From contig CAJXNS010000006.1 in assembly GCA_913057165.1 (NCBI GenBank), forward strand, positions 1 to 61,257: 61,257 bases of DNA. The letters run 5' to 3'. This document shows, in pieces, positions 33,217-40,929 of this stretch. Made by a program: the position numbers and the translations under genes. The stretch's first letter is position 1; every line of letters begins with the position of its first letter. The notes under the pieces are model-generated. The model was given only the letters and a program-made list of their open reading frames with translations. It ran no database searches and was not told the DNA's origin. This DNA comes from an uncultured Trueperaceae bacterium (lineage in GTDB: Bacteria > Deinococcota > Deinococci > Deinococcales > Trueperaceae).

Positions 33217-33720
33217 ATGAAAATGATTCGTTTCTTTTGGATGGTCGGTCTGCTGGCGTTGCCGCTGGCGTTCGCGTCGCAGGTGGCGTGGGATGCCAGT
33301 GCTTTTGATCCGTACGAGGACGATGTCGCGTACCTTGACCTGGCGCTTGAGGGGGACACCCTCACGGTGTCCATCGCCTCAACGGAAGGCAACCTGCCGT
33401 ACACCATGGAAGGCACACAACTTCCCCTTTACGAGGACTTTTCCGAGTCGTTGTTGAACAGCGATACGACCCTTGCCGAGGTCGGAGGGTTGCCGTACGA
33501 GATTGAACCCAGGTACGTCAGCGTGACCGTCGAAGGCGACCGGGAGGTGATCCCTTCGGCCATGATGGCGCGACTCACGGCTCTCGGGCTGACCGTGACG
33601 CCCACGTCTGAGGGTGGGCCGGTGGAGACGTACGACCTCACCAGCGACGGCAACCGCTGGGCCCTGGCGGTCATCGATCGCGGCCTGTCGGCCACCTTCA
33701 CCTTCACGCAATACCGCTAA
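33217..33720 (+). CDS. Exported protein of unknown function
   Basis: A 167-residue protein with a signal peptide (MKMIRFFWMVGLLALPLAFA) and a predicted beta-rich mature part containing many Asp, Glu and Thr residues. The mature sequence has no Cys and no lipobox. I recognise no family. A strong AGAGGAGAG Shine-Dalgarno precedes the ATG. It is divergent from the DUF177/rpmF genes and precedes hisA, from which it is separated by a long palindrome. Confidence 0.78.
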   Translation: MKMIRFFWMVGLLALPLAFASQVAWDASAFDPYEDDVAYLDLALEGDTLTVSIASTEGNLPYTMEGTQLPLYEDFSESLLNSDTTLAEVGGLPYEIEPRYVSVTVEGDREVIPSAMMARLTALGLTVTPTSEGGPVETYDLTSDGNRWALAVIDRGLSATFTFTQYR

Positions 33721-33745
33721 CACCCCACCTTTGGTGCCTCCCGGT

Positions 33746-33778
33746 AGCCCCGCATGCCTAGGCTTGCGGGGCTATGCT
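33746..33778 (+). promoter_or_regulatory. 28-bp palindrome overlapping the leaderless hisA promoter
   Basis: Positions 33746-33773 form AGCCCCGCA / GCCTAGGC / TGCGGGGCT, a 28-bp near-perfect palindrome with a single T-T mismatch pair. Its last base is the first base of the TATGCT -10 box (33773-33778), which ends 7 nt before the hisA ATG. As RNA it would be a 9-bp hairpin that could end the upstream transcript; as DNA it could be an operator. No T-run follows the stem. Confidence 0.5.
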
Positions 33779-33785
33779 TGGCCGC

Positions 33786-34487
33786 ATGCTGGAGATCATC
33801 CCCGCCGTGGATGTGCAACGCGGCCGCGCCGTCCGTCTGTTTGAAGGCGACCCCAACCAAGAAACCGTGTACTTCGATACCCCGCTTGAGGCTGCCCGTC
33901 ACTGGGCCGACCTAGGCGCGCGCACCCTCCATTTTGTGGACTTGGATGCCGCCCTTGGTTCGGGTGACAACCGCGAAGCGATCGAGGCGATGGCCGCTGC
34001 GGTTGACGTGACCACCGAGGTTGGCGGTGGCGTGCGCAGTGTCGAAACGGCCGAACGTTGGTTAGAGGTTGTGGACCGGGTGGTGCTTGGCACGGTCGTT
34101 CTTGACGACCCGAGCGTGGCTGACCGGCTGATCGAACGGTTCGGCCCGGAGCGGGTGGTCGTGTCGGTCGACGCGAAACATGGCCGTGTCGCGGTCCGTG
34201 GCTGGAAGGACGTGACCGACGTGGACGCCACCGACCTGGCGCGCCAAATGGCGGAACGCGGCGTGCGTGAACTGATCTATACCGACGTGACGCGCGACGG
34301 CACCTTGCAAGGCGTCGACGCGGAACCGGTGCAAGCGATCCGTGACGTGTTTCCGCACCGGCTGGTCGCCGGTGGTGGCGTGGCAACCGATGACGATGTG
34401 ACGCTTTACGAACGTCTTGGACTTCAAGGCGCCATTGTGGGACGCGCCTTGTACGAAGGAACGATCACCTATCCCCGAGCTTCCTGA
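33786..34487 (+). CDS. hisA: Phosphoribosylformimino-5-aminoimidazole carboxamide ribotide isomerase
   Basis: A 233-residue (beta/alpha)8 barrel. The first catalytic Asp lies in IIPAVDVQRGRAVRL, the second in IYTDVTRDGTL, and phosphate-binding Gly-rich ends VGGGVRS and VAGGGVATDDD are present. HisA carries out the fourth step of histidine synthesis. No other his gene is nearby. The ATG at 33786 is preferred over 33774 because the TATGCT box lies 7 nt before it and would otherwise fall inside the gene. The 3' end reaches 15 codon-lengths past the apparent mutM start region; the stop is at 34485-34487. Confidence 0.95.
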   Translation: MLEIIPAVDVQRGRAVRLFEGDPNQETVYFDTPLEAARHWADLGARTLHFVDLDAALGSGDNREAIEAMAAAVDVTTEVGGGVRSVETAERWLEVVDRVVLGTVVLDDPSVADRLIERFGPERVVVSVDAKHGRVAVRGWKDVTDVDATDLARQMAERGVRELIYTDVTRDGTLQGVDAEPVQAIRDVFPHRLVAGGGVATDDDVTLYERLGLQGAIVGRALYEGTITYPRAS

Positions 34488-35346
34488 AGTCGAAACCGTC
34501 CGGCGGGAGCTTGAGCCGTGGCTGACCGGTCGGCGCATCTTAAGCGCGGCGTTGGTTGACGCCCAGCCCGGACCGAAGTACGCCAACTTAAAGCACGCCG
34601 AAGGACAGCAGATCGTTCGCGTGGACCGGCGAGGAAAGTTCCTGCTGCTACCCCTCGCGTCCCCCGACCCGCAGCGGGACGGCACGGAGCGCGACGTGCT
34701 GGTCATTCACCTCGGCATGACAGGGGTCGTGACGCACGTCCAACCGGCTGCGCATGAGCGCGTGCGGCTGACGCTGGACGGTCGCGACAAAACCACCTTG
34801 CACTTTCAGGACGTCCGCCGCTTCGGGCGGTTTTTGTTGCTTGAGGAAGGCAATCCTGCCGCCCTACCGACGCTGGCTGCGATGGGTCCTGAACCACTGG
34901 CGGACGACTTCACGACGGAGGCGTTGTGGCGCGGTGTTCGCGGTCGGGAGGCCGCGATCAAAACGTTGCTTCTCTCGCAACGACCCGTCGCCGGCGTGGG
35001 CAACATTTACGCCGATGAGGCGCTCTGGCGGGTTGGGATTCACCCCAGGCGCCCTGCGCGGCAGCTCACCAAAAAACAGGTCGCTCACTTGCATGGCGCC
35101 ATCCGTGACGTCCTGCAAGCCTCGATTGAAGCGCAAGGCACCACCTTGTACGACTACCGCACGGTCAACGGTGAGGTCGGCGCGTACCTAGAGAAACTGG
35201 ATGCGTACGGCCATGAAGGCGAACCCTGCCGCCGCTGCGGCACGACGATTGAACGCATTGTGGTCGGGCAGCGCAGTTCGCACGTCTGCCCTACCTGCCA
35301 GCGCCCACCCCGCGCACGCCGAAAACAGCGCCCAACCCGCCGCTGA
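34471..35346 (+). CDS. mutM: Formamidopyrimidine-DNA glycosylase, probably with an AUC start codon
   Basis: A 291-residue Fpg. The catalytic N-terminus PELPEVETVRREL, the Lys in VDRRGKFLLLPL, the H2TH segment with GVGNIYADEALWRVGIHP and the zinc finger (CRRC, then CPTC 20 residues on) are all present. It removes 8-oxoguanine and other oxidised bases. The enzyme needs Pro as residue 1 after Met removal, and the codon before this Pro is ATC (34471-34473), not ATG, GTG or TTG. A GAAGGA Shine-Dalgarno lies 10 nt upstream. In-frame TTG codons at 34417 and 34435 would bury the catalytic Pro 18 or 12 residues inside. It overlaps hisA by 17 nt. Confidence 0.9.
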   Translation: MPELPEVETVRRELEPWLTGRRILSAALVDAQPGPKYANLKHAEGQQIVRVDRRGKFLLLPLASPDPQRDGTERDVLVIHLGMTGVVTHVQPAAHERVRLTLDGRDKTTLHFQDVRRFGRFLLLEEGNPAALPTLAAMGPEPLADDFTTEALWRGVRGREAAIKTLLLSQRPVAGVGNIYADEALWRVGIHPRRPARQLTKKQVAHLHGAIRDVLQASIEAQGTTLYDYRTVNGEVGAYLEKLDAYGHEGEPCRRCGTTIERIVVGQRSSHVCPTCQRPPRARRKQRPTRR

Positions 35347-35378
35347 ATGCGCCGGTGGCGCGGTACGCTGAGCCGACC

Positions 35379-35819
35379 ATGACAACCACCAATGAGCGCG
35401 GTGCACCCCCTGCTGGGACACGCACGCACGAACTTCCCATCCAACTGCGTTTCCGTGATGCAGACGCGTACGGGCACGTCAACAATGCCGTCTACAACAC
35501 TTGGGCGGAGTCGGCCCGCATTGCGCTCGCGCGTGACATCAACCCACCCCTAGGGGACCTGATTCTGGCCCGCATCGAGATCGACTTTGTAGAACAGGTC
35601 CGCCTCGAGGACACAGTGACGGTCCAAACGTGGCTTGAGCGCATCGGGACGACCAGCATGCACGTCCGCCACCGCGTCCTCGCGAACGGTGTGGCGGCCG
35701 CTCAGATCCGGACGGTTGTGGTGCTGTACGACTATTCGGCCATGGCCAAACGCCCCTTCACGGACGACGAACGGGCCGCCCTCGCGCCGTACCTTGCCCC
35801 ACACGCCGGCGACGCTTGA
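35379..35819 (+). CDS. Acyl-CoA thioesterase, 4HBT/YbgC-like hotdog fold
   Basis: A 146-residue hotdog protein. The 4HBT signature is RFRDADAYGHVNNAVYNTWAESAR, whose Asp (near residue 31) is the catalytic residue in 4-hydroxybenzoyl-CoA thioesterase-type enzymes. It probably hydrolyses acyl-CoA; the physiological substrate is unknown. A TACGCT box ends 9 nt before the ATG and no Shine-Dalgarno is visible. A GTG 24 nt upstream in frame is the alternative start. Confidence 0.85.
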   Translation: MTTTNERGAPPAGTRTHELPIQLRFRDADAYGHVNNAVYNTWAESARIALARDINPPLGDLILARIEIDFVEQVRLEDTVTVQTWLERIGTTSMHVRHRVLANGVAAAQIRTVVVLYDYSAMAKRPFTDDERAALAPYLAPHAGDA

Positions 35820-35835
35820 CCGTCCCGAAGGCCGG

Positions 35836-35841
35836 TAGGGT
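35836..35841 (+). promoter_or_regulatory. Leaderless -10 box of the 79-residue gene
   Basis: TAGGGT ends six bases before the ATG at 35848, with no Shine-Dalgarno between. No clear -35 hexamer can be assigned upstream. Confidence 0.4.
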
Positions 35842-35847
35842 TCAACC

Positions 35848-36087
35848 ATGAACGGCACCGAACTGCGCATTCAACAACCGGGCTCACCCTTCGCCCAACG
35901 CCTGTTCGTGGGGTACCTGCCTGGCGTCAGCGATCCCGTCATTGCGTTTCTGACCGACGCGGGCCCGCGCATTCTTGGGGTCATGGTCGATGAGGATGCC
36001 GGCAACGCCTTGCTTGAAGCGATCGTGCAGCTCGAAGACGCCGCCATCAGCGTGCATGACGTCCAGGGCGGCGAGAGTGATCTTTAA
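35848..36087 (+). CDS. Small protein of unknown function
   Basis: A 79-residue soluble protein, mixed alpha/beta by eye, with the segment RLFVGYLPGVSDPVIAFLTD followed by an acidic amphipathic helix (DEDAGNALLEAIVQLED). No Cys or known motif. It sits between the thioesterase and an SDR gene on the same strand with its own likely leaderless promoter. Codon use matches its neighbours, which supports a real gene. The function is unknown. Confidence 0.65.
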   Translation: MNGTELRIQQPGSPFAQRLFVGYLPGVSDPVIAFLTDAGPRILGVMVDEDAGNALLEAIVQLEDAAISVHDVQGGESDL

Positions 36088-36170
36088 CCGATAGACTGAC
36101 CCCACGCAAGATTCACACCAGGCGGCCGCGGATACGCCGTATCGGGCGTGCGGCCCTAAGGGAGCCCACC

Positions 36171-36959
36171 ATGGATTTAGGTTTGAACGGAAAACGCGCC
36201 GTTGTGCTTGCCGCAAGCAGCGGGTTGGGTCGTGCCACAGCCACCGAACTGGCACGCGAGGGTGCACGCGTCGTGCTGTGCAGCCGCGATGAAGCCCGCG
36301 CCCAAGAGGCCGCCGCAGCGATCGCTGCTGAGACAGGGGGCGACGTGCAAGGCCGCCAAGCGGACGTCTCCGACGCGTCGTCACTCACCGCCTTTGTTGA
36401 GGACGCCGCAGCCACGTTGGGTGGTGTCGACATCCTCGTTTGCAACGCCGGTGGGCCTCCCCCCGGCAACTTTCAGTCCACCGCCGAGGACGCTTGGGAC
36501 AAGGCGTACCAACTCACGCTTCAAAGTGTCGTACGCAGCGTCCGGGTGGCACTCCCGCACCTTCAACGGTCGGACGCCCCAGCGGTGTTGATGACCGCCA
36601 GCAGCAGCGTGGTCCAAGGCATTCCTAACCTGTTGTTGAGCAACGTCTTCCGGCCTGCCGTGCGGGCGCTCGCCAAGCACCTCGCCGAAGAACTCGCGCC
36701 CGACGGCGTGCGGGTCAACGTCCTGTCTCCCGGCCGGGTGCATACCCCGCGGGTGGATCAGCTTGACCAAGCGAAAGCCGAACGCAGCGGCCAGTCTTTC
36801 GAGGCGGTGCGGGCCGACGCGGTCGCCAAGATTCCTTTGGGACGCCTGGGTGAACCGGCCGAGTTCGGGCGGGTGGGTGCCTTCTTGTGCAGCCCTGCCG
36901 CGTCGTACGTGACAGGCGAGCATCTGCTCGTTGACGGCGGTCTTGTTCGCGGGATGTAA
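36171..36959 (+). CDS. SDR-family oxidoreductase lacking the YxxxK active site
   Basis: A 262-residue protein with a classical SDR fold: an altered nucleotide motif AASSGLGRA, then CNAGGPPPG in place of NNAG, then MTASSSVVQG for the Ser strand, and a C-terminal VTGEHLLVDGGLVRGM. Where the catalytic YxxxK should stand the sequence reads LLSNVFRPAVRALAKHLAEEL, with neither Tyr nor the Lys in register. This resembles the BKR-like SDR subgroup known to lack the standard tetrad. Its activity is uncertain. It converges with the ABC importer operon; only 8 nt separate the stops. Confidence 0.85.
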   Translation: MDLGLNGKRAVVLAASSGLGRATATELAREGARVVLCSRDEARAQEAAAAIAAETGGDVQGRQADVSDASSLTAFVEDAAATLGGVDILVCNAGGPPPGNFQSTAEDAWDKAYQLTLQSVVRSVRVALPHLQRSDAPAVLMTASSSVVQGIPNLLLSNVFRPAVRALAKHLAEELAPDGVRVNVLSPGRVHTPRVDQLDQAKAERSGQSFEAVRADAVAKIPLGRLGEPAEFGRVGAFLCSPAASYVTGEHLLVDGGLVRGM

Positions 36960-36967
36960 GCCGGACC

Positions 36968-37972
36968 TTAGGCTTTAGTCGGCTCGGCGCTTCCTGCAAG
37001 CGCCGGGTCGTGCAAGTGGCAGCGTGACGCGTGCGTTGCCGACAGCTCGTGAAACGTAGGCGCCACCTCCCGGCAGGCGTCAAAGGCGTGTGGGCAGCGC
37101 GTCCTGAAGCGGCATCCGGACGGCACATTCGCAGGTGAAGGAATTTCACCTTTAAGGTGCCGCTGGGTTGGCTTGAGGGCCTCCTCAGCTTCAGAAACGA
37201 CAGGAATGGAAGCCAGCAGGCCTTGGGTGTACGGGTGTTGCGGCCGCAAGAACAGGTCATCTGACGTGCCCATTTCAGCCAGTTTGCCGAGGTACATCAC
37301 GCCAACGCGGTCTGAGAAGTTCCGCATCAGGCTCAGGTCGTGGCTGATGAACAGGTACGCCAAATCAAGCTCGTCACGGATGCGTAACAGCAACTCAATC
37401 ACTTTGGCTTGGACCGATACGTCCAGTGCGGACGTCGGCTCGTCCAGCACGATCAGTTCAGGTTGAACAGCCAACGCGCGGGCGATCGCCACGCGCTGCT
37501 TCTGACCGCCTGACAGTTCGTGTGGGTATTTCTGGGCAAAGGTGGCCGGTAGTTCCACCATCTCCAACAGCGAACGAATCCGCTCAGCCCACGTGCTGGA
37601 CGGCACGCCGTGCACCCGCAGCGGCACTTTGAGCGCGTCAGCGACCGAACGCCGCGGGTTGAGTGATGAGCCTGGGTTTTGAAACACCATCTGCACACGA
37701 CGCTTAAATGCCAGCGTCCCAAGCTGTTTGGAAACGTCCTCACCGTCGAACGTGACGGTGCCTTCCGTCGGCGTGAGCAGCCCAACGATCATGCGCGCCA
37801 CAGTGGATTTCCCTGAACCTGATTCGCCCGCCAGGCCGACAATCTCCCCGCGGCCGATGGTGAGGTCAACCCCGTCGACGGCGTTGACGTGCCCCACCAC
37901 CCGCTGAAACAGCCCTTTGCGGACGGGGAAGCGTTTACTGAGTTGGTTGAGTTCAAGCAGGTTACCGCTCAT
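36968..37972 (-). CDS. dppF: Peptide-type ABC importer ATPase (DppF/OppF-like)
   Basis: A 334-residue ATPase with Walker A GESGSGKST, the ABC signature LSGGQKQRVAIARAL, Walker B LIVLDEPTSALD and the switch His in FISHDLSLM. The C-terminal oligopeptide/dipeptide extension with CRFRTRCPHAFDAC is present. It powers an importer with DppD. It is the last gene of the eight-gene hyuA-DUF917-ABC operon and overlaps dppD by 4 nt. The dpp names reflect family only; the real substrate is likely the compound degraded by the co-encoded enzymes. Confidence 0.93.
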   Translation of the reverse strand: MSGNLLELNQLSKRFPVRKGLFQRVVGHVNAVDGVDLTIGRGEIVGLAGESGSGKSTVARMIVGLLTPTEGTVTFDGEDVSKQLGTLAFKRRVQMVFQNPGSSLNPRRSVADALKVPLRVHGVPSSTWAERIRSLLEMVELPATFAQKYPHELSGGQKQRVAIARALAVQPELIVLDEPTSALDVSVQAKVIELLLRIRDELDLAYLFISHDLSLMRNFSDRVGVMYLGKLAEMGTSDDLFLRPQHPYTQGLLASIPVVSEAEEALKPTQRHLKGEIPSPANVPSGCRFRTRCPHAFDACREVAPTFHELSATHASRCHLHDPALAGSAEPTKA

Positions 37973-38967
37973 GCGTGCGCCTCCGGTTCATGCAGCCAGC
38001 AGGCTGCGGTGTGCCCCGGACGGACCGTGAACGCCGGCGGCCGCGTGAGGCAACGGTCGGTGGCGTGCGGGCAGCGTGGGTGGAAACGGCAGCCGGCGGG
38101 CGGGTCTGTGTAGTCCGGGAGGCTACCGCCGATCCCTTCGTACGTGGCCGTCCCGTCCAGTTTCGGGACGCAAGCGAGAAGCGCCTTTGTGTAAGGGTGC
38201 GATGGGTTGTCAAACAGTTCCGCCGTGGGGCTATCTTCCACGACCGATCCGGCGTACATGACGTACACGTGATCGGTCATCTGCCGCACCACCCCTAAGT
38301 TGTGGGTGATCATCAGCAGTGACAGGCCTTCCTCGCGGACGAGGTCGTCCATCAGCCGCAAAATTTCGTCCTGTGTGGTGACGTCAAGCGCCGTGCCGGG
38401 CTCGTCGGCGATCAGCAGGCGAGGCTCGTTCAGCAGGGCCATGCCGATGATGATGCGCTGCCGCATCCCTCCTGAAAGCTGGATGGGAAACGCGTCGTAA
38501 ATCCGTTCACCGTCGGCGAGACGAACCATCTCCAGAACCTCAAGGACGCGCGCTTTGCGGGCCTTGTGGTTGCGCTGGATGCCGCGGCGGCGGTCCGACC
38601 AACGCACGATGTCTTCCATTTGGTGTCCCACTCGGAAGACCGGGTTGAGGGACGTGGTGGGGTCCTGAAACACCATGGACATGTCCGTGCCTTTCAGCCG
38701 GTTTCGTCTTGCGGCGGGCATGGTGAGCAGGTCTTGTCCGTCGAACATGATTTGGCCGTGGGTGACCCGCGCGGGCGGTGTAGCGAGCGTGCCCATGATC
38801 GTTTTCATGGTGACGCTTTTGCCGCAACCCGACTCACCGACCAAGCCGACGCGTGTGCCGCGTGGCACGTCAAGGTTGACGCCTTGCAGCACGTCCGCTT
38901 GACCGTCAAACGTTCGGAAGGAGACCCGCAGGTCACGCACCGACAGTAGAGGGGCGTCGTCTGGCAT
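37969..38967 (-). CDS. dppD: Peptide-type ABC importer ATPase (DppD/OppD-like)
   Basis: A 332-residue ATPase with Walker A GESGCGKSV, signature LSGGMRQRIIIGMAL, Walker B LLIADEPGTALD and His in MITHNLGVV. The C-terminal domain has the CRFHPRCPHATDRC cysteines that in some Opp/Dpp systems bind an Fe-S cluster. It pairs with DppF. Its start overlaps the dppC stop by one base. Confidence 0.93.
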   Translation of the reverse strand: MPDDAPLLSVRDLRVSFRTFDGQADVLQGVNLDVPRGTRVGLVGESGCGKSVTMKTIMGTLATPPARVTHGQIMFDGQDLLTMPAARRNRLKGTDMSMVFQDPTTSLNPVFRVGHQMEDIVRWSDRRRGIQRNHKARKARVLEVLEMVRLADGERIYDAFPIQLSGGMRQRIIIGMALLNEPRLLIADEPGTALDVTTQDEILRLMDDLVREEGLSLLMITHNLGVVRQMTDHVYVMYAGSVVEDSPTAELFDNPSHPYTKALLACVPKLDGTATYEGIGGSLPDYTDPPAGCRFHPRCPHATDRCLTRPPAFTVRPGHTAACWLHEPEAHA

Positions 38968-39842
38968 TAGTTCACCTCCACATCAAGCAGGTCACGCAGT
39001 CCGTCACCCAGGAGGTTGAACCCGAGGATGGTGAAGAGGATCGCCAAGCCGGGGAAGATGGACCCCCACCAGTACTCCGGCAGGTAGTTTGCTCCGCTTG
39101 ACACCATGGTGCCCAGGTCGGGCGTGGGTGGTTGGGCGCCCAGCCCGAGGAAGGAAAGGCCCGCACCGATGAGGATCACAAAGCCAGCATCGAGCGTGGT
39201 TTTGACGGAGATGACAGAGACGCAGTTGGGCAACAGCTCGCGAAACAGGATGTGGAAGTCGCTGGCGCCGGCCACCTTGGCGGCTTCGACGTACTCCTCA
39301 TGTTTCAGGCTGGCGACGGTCGTGTAGATCAAGCGCGTGTGCCAGTTCCACCACAGCAGCGCCAGCGCGATCATGGAGTTAAGCAGGGTTGGCGACAAAG
39401 CAGCCGTGATCGCGAGCGCCATGACGAGGGCCGGGATGGCGAGGAAGACGTCGGTCAGGCGCATGATGACGGTCTCAACCCAACCGCCGTAGTACCCGGC
39501 AAGAAGCCCGAGAAGCACCCCGAAAGGAACGGCCAGGCCGAGGACGAACACCACCAACGTGAGGGAAATGCGGTACCCAAAAATGACGCGCGAGAGGATG
39601 TCACGTCCAGCGTTGTCCGTACCGAAAGGGTGCGTCCAAGATGGTGGTTGGTGGCGATTTCGAAAGTCTACGAACCCACCGACATGTTCTGGGAAGGGCG
39701 CCACGAGCGGCGCGAAGATCGCGACCACGAACACAAGCAGCACCATGGCCAGGCCAACAACGGCGGCAGGATTGCGGCGGAAGCGGTACCAAGCGCGCCG
39801 TACGGCACGCAAACGGTCGGCGCGGGGGGTCGTCAGGCTCAC
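38967..39842 (-). CDS. dppC: Peptide-type ABC importer permease (DppC-like)
   Basis: A 291-residue inner membrane protein. It starts with the N-terminal OppC-type segment (WYRFRRNPAAVVGLAMVLLVFVV), contains the HPFGTDNAGRDILSRVIFG motif, and has an EAA loop (EEYVEAAKVAGASDFHILFRELLPN). It forms the channel with DppB. It overlaps dppB by 4 nt. Confidence 0.93.
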   Translation of the reverse strand: MSLTTPRADRLRAVRRAWYRFRRNPAAVVGLAMVLLVFVVAIFAPLVAPFPEHVGGFVDFRNRHQPPSWTHPFGTDNAGRDILSRVIFGYRISLTLVVFVLGLAVPFGVLLGLLAGYYGGWVETVIMRLTDVFLAIPALVMALAITAALSPTLLNSMIALALLWWNWHTRLIYTTVASLKHEEYVEAAKVAGASDFHILFRELLPNCVSVISVKTTLDAGFVILIGAGLSFLGLGAQPPTPDLGTMVSSGANYLPEYWWGSIFPGLAILFTILGFNLLGDGLRDLLDVEVN

Positions 39843-40864
39843 GATTGGCTTCCTTTGATACGAATGCGGGGGTCGACGTACCCAAGTAGGACGTCCACCA
39901 CGAGGTTGATGAGGACGAAGAAAAGCCCGGTGACCATCACGACACCCATGACGGCGTTGAAGTCGTTTTGCATGATGGCGCGCACGCCGTAACTGGCCAT
40001 GCCGGGCCAGCCAAAGACCATCTCGACCAGGAAGGCGTTACCTAACAGTGAGGCAAACTCAAGACCAAGCACCGTCAGGGTGGGAATAAACGACGGCCTG
40101 AGCATGTACGTGAAGGTGGTGATGCGGTTGGGAATGCCAAACGCCCGAGAGGCCTCGATGTAGTCCTTACGGCTGACGTCAATCATGGATGACCGGGTCA
40201 ACCGAGCGATCTGACCGATGGTAGCGGCAGCGAGGGCGATGGTAGGCAAAATAAGGTGGCGCACGGCGTCACCAAAAACGTCCATGCGTCCTGCGATGAG
40301 CGAGTCGATGAGCAGCAGGCCGGTGCGGTTGGCTTCAAACTCAAGGTTGGGTGAGAGGCGGCCACTGACGGGCAAGATTTGCAGCACGTAACCGGCCAAT
40401 AGTTGCAGTAAGAGGGCGATAAAGAAGCTCGGGGTGACCACCCCAAAGAGGGCCACGAAGCGTCCAAGATTGTCAAATAGTGAGTCTTTGTAGCGACCCG
40501 CGAGCACCCCGAGGGGTAGGCCGATAGCGAGCGCGAGGATGAGTGTGGCGAGCACCAACTCCAGGGTGGCTGGGAAGGTTTGCCGAACGTCGCTGTTGAC
40601 ACTCTGTTGCGTGAGCAAGGAGCGGCCTAAGTCGCCTTGTAGCAACCCACCTGCGTACCGGGCGTACTGCACAGGCAGCGGCGCATCGAGCCCCATCTCA
40701 GTCCGTAGTTTGTCGACTTGTTCTTGCGCAGCCAGTGGGCCAAGCGCAATGCGGGCTGGGTCACCTGGGACCACACGGGCGATGGTGAAGATGACGATCG
40801 ATAGCCCCAACAGGACGACCACCGACCAAAGCAGCCGGCGTACGACGAAGAAGAGGTATTCCAT
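39839..40864 (-). CDS. dppB: Peptide-type ABC importer permease (DppB-like)
   Basis: A 341-residue permease with the N-terminal VRRLLWSVVVLLGLSIVIF helix and the VPGDPARIALG segment of OppB/DppB, five further TM regions and an EAA loop (RKDYIEASRAFGIPNRITTFTYMLRPSFIP). It follows the binding-protein gene across a 65-nt gap containing a strong hairpin, and has a GGGAGGT Shine-Dalgarno close to the ATG. Confidence 0.93.
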   Translation of the reverse strand: MEYLFFVVRRLLWSVVVLLGLSIVIFTIARVVPGDPARIALGPLAAQEQVDKLRTEMGLDAPLPVQYARYAGGLLQGDLGRSLLTQQSVNSDVRQTFPATLELVLATLILALAIGLPLGVLAGRYKDSLFDNLGRFVALFGVVTPSFFIALLLQLLAGYVLQILPVSGRLSPNLEFEANRTGLLLIDSLIAGRMDVFGDAVRHLILPTIALAAATIGQIARLTRSSMIDVSRKDYIEASRAFGIPNRITTFTYMLRPSFIPTLTVLGLEFASLLGNAFLVEMVFGWPGMASYGVRAIMQNDFNAVMGVVMVTGLFFVLINLVVDVLLGYVDPRIRIKGSQS

Positions 40865-40888
40865 GCGGACCTCCCGTGGGGGAAAGGA

Positions 40889-40915
40889 GGGGCAAGCGGC
40901 TAGGCCGCCTGCCCC
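40889..40915 (-). other. Intercistronic hairpin between binding protein and permease genes
   Basis: GGGGCA-A-GCGGC, a TAG loop and GCCGC-C-TGCCCC form an 11-bp stem with one mismatch. It lies 15 nt past the binding-protein stop. Only a weak CTCCTTT follows on the minus strand. Such a stem would lower read-through and protect the upstream mRNA, giving more binding protein than permease. Confidence 0.55.
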
Positions 40916-40929
40916 TGTGCGGAGGGTGG

